Below the pieces are notes generated by a model that saw only the letters and a program-made list of their open reading frames with translations, was not told where the DNA came from and searched no databases. This document shows, piece by piece, positions 61,234 to 64,000 of a DNA stretch of 64,000 bases. The position numbers and the translations under genes are program-made. How positions within the stretch are numbered: position 1 is the first letter of the stretch; every line of letters starts with the position of its first letter. The DNA is from Pararhodobacter zhoushanensis (GTDB lineage: Bacteria; Pseudomonadota; Alphaproteobacteria; Rhodobacterales; Rhodobacteraceae), in NCBI RefSeq assembly GCF_003990445.1, contig NZ_REEZ01000007.1, positions 161,661 to 225,660 on the forward strand, read 5' to 3'.

Positions 61234-62022
61234 ATGACCTTCACCCTCGCCACCTGGAATATCAATTCTGTCCGTCTGCGGGCCGGTCTGGTTCAAAAAC
61301 TCCTGACCGAAGAAGCCCCCGACGTGCTGTGCCTGCAGGAATGCAAGAGCCCGGTCGACAAGATCCCGGTCGAGCTGTTCGCCGAGCTGGGCTATGGTCA
61401 CATCGTGGCGCGGGGGCAGAAGGGCTATAACGGCGTGGCGATCCTGTCGCGGATGCCCTTGCGGGATGCGGGACATATCGACTGGTGCGAAAAAGGCGAC
61501 GCGCGGCATGTGGCGGCCGAGCTGGAGAACGGTGTGGTCATCCACAACTGCTACGTGCCCGCGGGCGGGGACGAGCCGGACCGCACGATCAACGAGAAGT
61601 TCGGTCACAAGCTGGATTTCGTCGCCGAGATGCGCGACCGGTTCCGGGAGTCGCTGCCGGCCAGGTCGATCCTTGTCGGCGATCTGAACATCGCGCCGCG
61701 GGAAGACGACGTCTGGAGCCACAAGGCGCTGCTGAAAGTGGTCAGCCATACCCCGGTCGAGGTTGAGGCGTTCGAGGAAGCCCGCGCCGCCGGGGGGTGG
61801 GTGGACATCACGCGGCAGGACGTGCCCGAGGGGCAGCTCTATTCGTGGTGGTCCTACCGGGCGAAGGACTGGGATGCGGCGGACAAGGGGCGGCGGCTGG
61901 ATCATATCTGGGCCAGCGCGGATATCGGCGCGGCGGGGCATTCATCGCGGATCCTGCGGGCGGTGCGGGGCTGGACCCAGCCCAGCGACCACGCGCCGGT
62001 GCTGGCGACGTTTGATCTGTAA
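61234..62022 (+). CDS. xthA: exodeoxyribonuclease III
   Basis: 262 residues, endonuclease/exonuclease/phosphatase fold. Motifs: TWNINSVR, LCLQECKSP, GYNGVAILS, LVGDLNIAP, RLDHIWAS and QPSDHAPVLATF, with the conserved Glu, Asp/Asn and His catalytic residues. It removes abasic sites and 3' blocks in base-excision repair. Normal length. Confidence 0.96.
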   Translation: MTFTLATWNINSVRLRAGLVQKLLTEEAPDVLCLQECKSPVDKIPVELFAELGYGHIVARGQKGYNGVAILSRMPLRDAGHIDWCEKGDARHVAAELENGVVIHNCYVPAGGDEPDRTINEKFGHKLDFVAEMRDRFRESLPARSILVGDLNIAPREDDVWSHKALLKVVSHTPVEVEAFEEARAAGGWVDITRQDVPEGQLYSWWSYRAKDWDAADKGRRLDHIWASADIGAAGHSSRILRAVRGWTQPSDHAPVLATFDL

Positions 62023-62186
62023 GGGGGATGGGTGTCCCCTGATGGGAGATTTCTCGGGTCGTTGAAAATCAAGCACTTGGGTGGTGCGATTAACCTGTCC
62101 TTAGGGTTTTGGCCGGGGACACGGGCCCGCGCGGGGGCTTGCGGGGGTGGTCTGGCTGCCCCATGCTGCCGGTCGGAGGGCCAGCG

Positions 62187-63875
62187 ATGACCGACGCGGA
62201 AAAGGCCTATGAACGCGCGAAGGAGCTGATCGCTGAGGCGAAGGCCGAGGGGGCGACGCGGCTTTCGTTTGATCACGAGGACACGCGTGCGCTGAAGGTA
62301 CTGCCGCGCGAGATTTCGGAACTAACAGCGCTCCAAAGCCTCAGCCTTGATCATACGCAAGTCAAAGACTTGGCCCCACTTACGGGACTGACCAACCTAA
62401 CAGAGTTAAGGCTGGAAAGCACAGGTATCATGGACCTGTCTCCGCTACGCGGACTAAGTGCTCTGACTAAGTTGTGGCTGGAGCTAAAAGGGAAGAGGCG
62501 CGGGCAACATCAACAAATAGACGCAACAAAAGATGGCTCCAAGCTACCGGCGGGGACTGGCAAAAGCGTCGACATAACAGGCATGCGGGTGCTCGCAGCT
62601 GATGATAACGCTACTAACCGCATGATCCTAAGGGCGATGTTGCATCAACTCGGTGTCACGACGCACGTGGTAAGTGGCGGCAACGAAGCTATTGAGGCCT
62701 ATAGGGCAAGCTCGTTCGACCTTTTGATCATCGACATAAATATGCCCGATCGCGACGGAATCGATGTCATGCGTGAAATCCGTGCGATGGAGGCGGCACG
62801 CTCTATTGTAGGATCGAATGCACCGACCAAGATGTTGCCGATAGTCGGTTTTGCGGCCAACATGATGTGGCATCAACGCGAAACCTATCATGAGGCGGGC
62901 TTCGATGATTGCTTGGTAAAGCCGTTGCAAATGGGTCCGTTGCGCGAAGTACTTTCGTCACTGATCGCAGATAGGGGCAGGCGCACGTCTCCCAACTCAG
63001 TGCCATTGCGCGACGAACTCGTTGCCCCGCAGCCCCCTTCCACACGTCCTGCTCCATTGCAGGCAGGTATTAGCGGTGGGCGGCTGGTCAGGGCCGGGGG
63101 CAAGGCGCTGCCTAAGGCGGATCCGTTGGTCCGGGCCGAGGCCGGGTGGCGGGCGCTCAGGGCGTATCGCGCGACCTTTGGCAGCGCCTTCAATCTGCAC
63201 AACCATCATCCGCTGGGGGCGTTCCTTGATGCCTTTGACATGGCGATGGGGGACCGGTTCGATCCTGAAAATTCAATCCTGATCGGCGCGATGAGTGGCG
63301 GGATTATTGCCTTGGCCGGAAATGGCGAGTTCTGCGGGCAATTGCCGGTCGGGGCCGAACCGTTGTTGCGGCAGTTCGCGGCGCAGTTGCAGACCTATCT
63401 CAACCGTTTTCCGGATTGGACGGCGTATCAGGAGGATGCGGCGGGGGGCGAGGACAACACTGCCAGTGCCGCCGAAAGCTTCGAGGCGCTGGACGAGGAT
63501 TTGCAGGCCAGCCCCGACACGGACCGCGATGTGGCTGAGATCTATGACATGCAGGTCCGTGCCGCCCTTGACCCCCAGAGCGCGGAGGGGACGCGCAAAG
63601 GCCTTGTTGCCTCGACCGGCGAAGTCACGCGTGCGCTTGCGGAGAAAGCGCTGGACGAGGTCAGGAGTGGGCAGGCGGTGCGCGGGTATGTCGGCTCAAT
63701 GGACAAAGTGCACGATGCCGAGGCAGCGAAGGTTGGCTGGTACGCGGGCGGATTTGCTGTGGTGTTTATCCAGCGCCGCAAAGCGCATTTCAGGCGTCTT
63801 GCCGACACGTATCCAAGCCGAATGGGGTGGTTGCACGGGGTGCTCGACTACCTTTTCGGGGCTGAGCGCGACTGA
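62187..63875 (+). CDS. chimeric protein: leucine-rich repeats, hybrid-kinase-type receiver domain, unknown C-terminal region
   Basis: 562 residues; GGAGGG before ATG. Residues about 25-100 are leucine-rich repeats (LPREISELTALQSLSLDHT, LAPLTGLTNLTELRLESTG, LSPLRGLSALTKLWL). Residues 131-262 are a receiver domain of the kind at the end of hybrid histidine kinases: acidic D139 D140, phospho-acceptor D183 in LLIIDINMPD, Lys245 in DDCLVKPL; the normal switch Thr (ALTAN) reads GFAAN, Ala at 223. The C-terminal 250 residues (AEAGWRALRAYRATFGSAFNL, then a short hydrophobic stretch GWYAGGFAVVFI near the end) are not a family I know. The middle (about 62310-63010) is visibly poorer in G/C and richer in ATA, CTA, AGG, AAA codons than the ends. 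No kinase is adjacent. Confidence 0.8.
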   Translation: MTDAEKAYERAKELIAEAKAEGATRLSFDHEDTRALKVLPREISELTALQSLSLDHTQVKDLAPLTGLTNLTELRLESTGIMDLSPLRGLSALTKLWLELKGKRRGQHQQIDATKDGSKLPAGTGKSVDITGMRVLAADDNATNRMILRAMLHQLGVTTHVVSGGNEAIEAYRASSFDLLIIDINMPDRDGIDVMREIRAMEAARSIVGSNAPTKMLPIVGFAANMMWHQRETYHEAGFDDCLVKPLQMGPLREVLSSLIADRGRRTSPNSVPLRDELVAPQPPSTRPAPLQAGISGGRLVRAGGKALPKADPLVRAEAGWRALRAYRATFGSAFNLHNHHPLGAFLDAFDMAMGDRFDPENSILIGAMSGGIIALAGNGEFCGQLPVGAEPLLRQFAAQLQTYLNRFPDWTAYQEDAAGGEDNTASAAESFEALDEDLQASPDTDRDVAEIYDMQVRAALDPQSAEGTRKGLVASTGEVTRALAEKALDEVRSGQAVRGYVGSMDKVHDAEAAKVGWYAGGFAVVFIQRRKAHFRRLADTYPSRMGWLHGVLDYLFGAERD

Positions 63876-63923
63876 CCTGCGTCCACGCAGCTAGCTGAGA
63901 AAGCGCGGCGGAACTGGAGGCCG

Positions 63924-64000
63924 TGAGCTGCTCCCCAAAAATCGGACAGTGACGGAAGCTACGATCTGACGTCTGCTGGTCTCCAAGAACGAGGAGATCA
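63924..64000 (+). mobile_element. probable left end of an insertion sequence, cut by window edge
   Basis: From TGAGCTGCTCCCCAAAAATC onwards the sequence looks like the terminal inverted repeat and leader of an IS3-like element, ending in GAACGAGGAGATCA, a ribosome-binding site directly before an ATG that would fall just beyond base 64000. Neither the transposase nor the other end is visible, so the family is an impression. Confidence 0.4.

Noticed and set aside
1-64000. CRISPR arrays, rRNA, prophage or large tandem repeats
   Set aside because: Nothing of this kind was seen in reading both strands; the repeats found are single hairpins and palindromes.

Overview
The window looks like a chromosomal segment of a high-GC alphaproteobacterium, most likely a member of the Rhodobacteraceae. 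The evidence is the GC-rich codon use (Ala/Arg/Gly-rich shadow frames everywhere), Rhodobacter-type porins, a mitofilin/Mic60 homologue next to hemD and hemY, a CenR-type regulator, TRAP transporters in quantity, and the G/C-rich intergenic hairpins typical of this family. No rRNA, CRISPR array, phage or plasmid replication gene is visible. One tRNA (Thr, CGT) is present. The last ~75 bases look like the end of an insertion sequence.

Layout. 1-4.3 kb: YihY/BrkB (partial), PdeM and an Lhr-like helicase (the ligase-associated DNA repair pair), and a zinc-ribbon metallopeptidase. 4.3-11.3 kb: a periplasmic sugar dehydrogenase, then a quinate/shikimate module: AroE-like dehydrogenase, three-part TRAP transporter and a QuiC-type dehydroshikimate dehydratase, divergent from a TetR gene that reads without a stop into an alpha/beta hydrolase. 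13-19.8 kb: a TAXI-TRAP uptake system, a LysR regulator, an acyl-CoA synthetase and a kappa-GST-like isomerase. Two near-identical 18-bp palindromes mark the LysR targets. 20.2-24.3 kb: a small polyketide-like locus (a free-standing ketosynthase without acyltransferase, a broken malonyl-CoA-ligase-like gene, a methyltransferase) next to tRNA-Thr. 24.6-27.8 kb: an aromatic-ring-hydroxylase-type flavoprotein with its DUF2783 partner, a divergent LuxR-type regulator and a small P-loop kinase.

27.8-35 kb is housekeeping: hemY-mic60-hemD facing tsaD, YciI, EVE, DUF1761, EamA and TspO-like genes. 35-42 kb: ketopantoate-reductase-like and quinone-reductase-like enzymes, a TetR regulator with matching palindromes, ahcY, a LysR gene and a fosmidomycin-resistance-like exporter. 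42-53.3 kb: envelope biogenesis and replication genes: tamA-tamB, GST, and the overlapping operon leuS-lptE-holA, plus a DUF3576 lipoprotein. 53.8-56.6 kb: two tandem porin paralogues with near-identical terminators and a third, stub-like porin relative. 56.6-62 kb: yggS, an L,D-transpeptidase, an unknown protein and ribA in one overlapping operon, a CenR-like regulator followed by a candidate CU-rich small RNA, a secreted protein and xthA. 62.2-63.9 kb: an unusual chimera of leucine-rich repeats, a hybrid-kinase-type receiver domain and an unknown C-terminal region, of visibly lower GC in its middle, directly before the IS-like end.

The most unusual items are the LRR-receiver chimera, the TetR-hydrolase fusion, the lone ketosynthase with its twice-broken ligase partner, the paired LysR palindromes, an apparent ATT start codon, and the CcsR-like small RNA candidate. 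All functional calls rest on reading the sequence and knowledge of the families; no database search was run.
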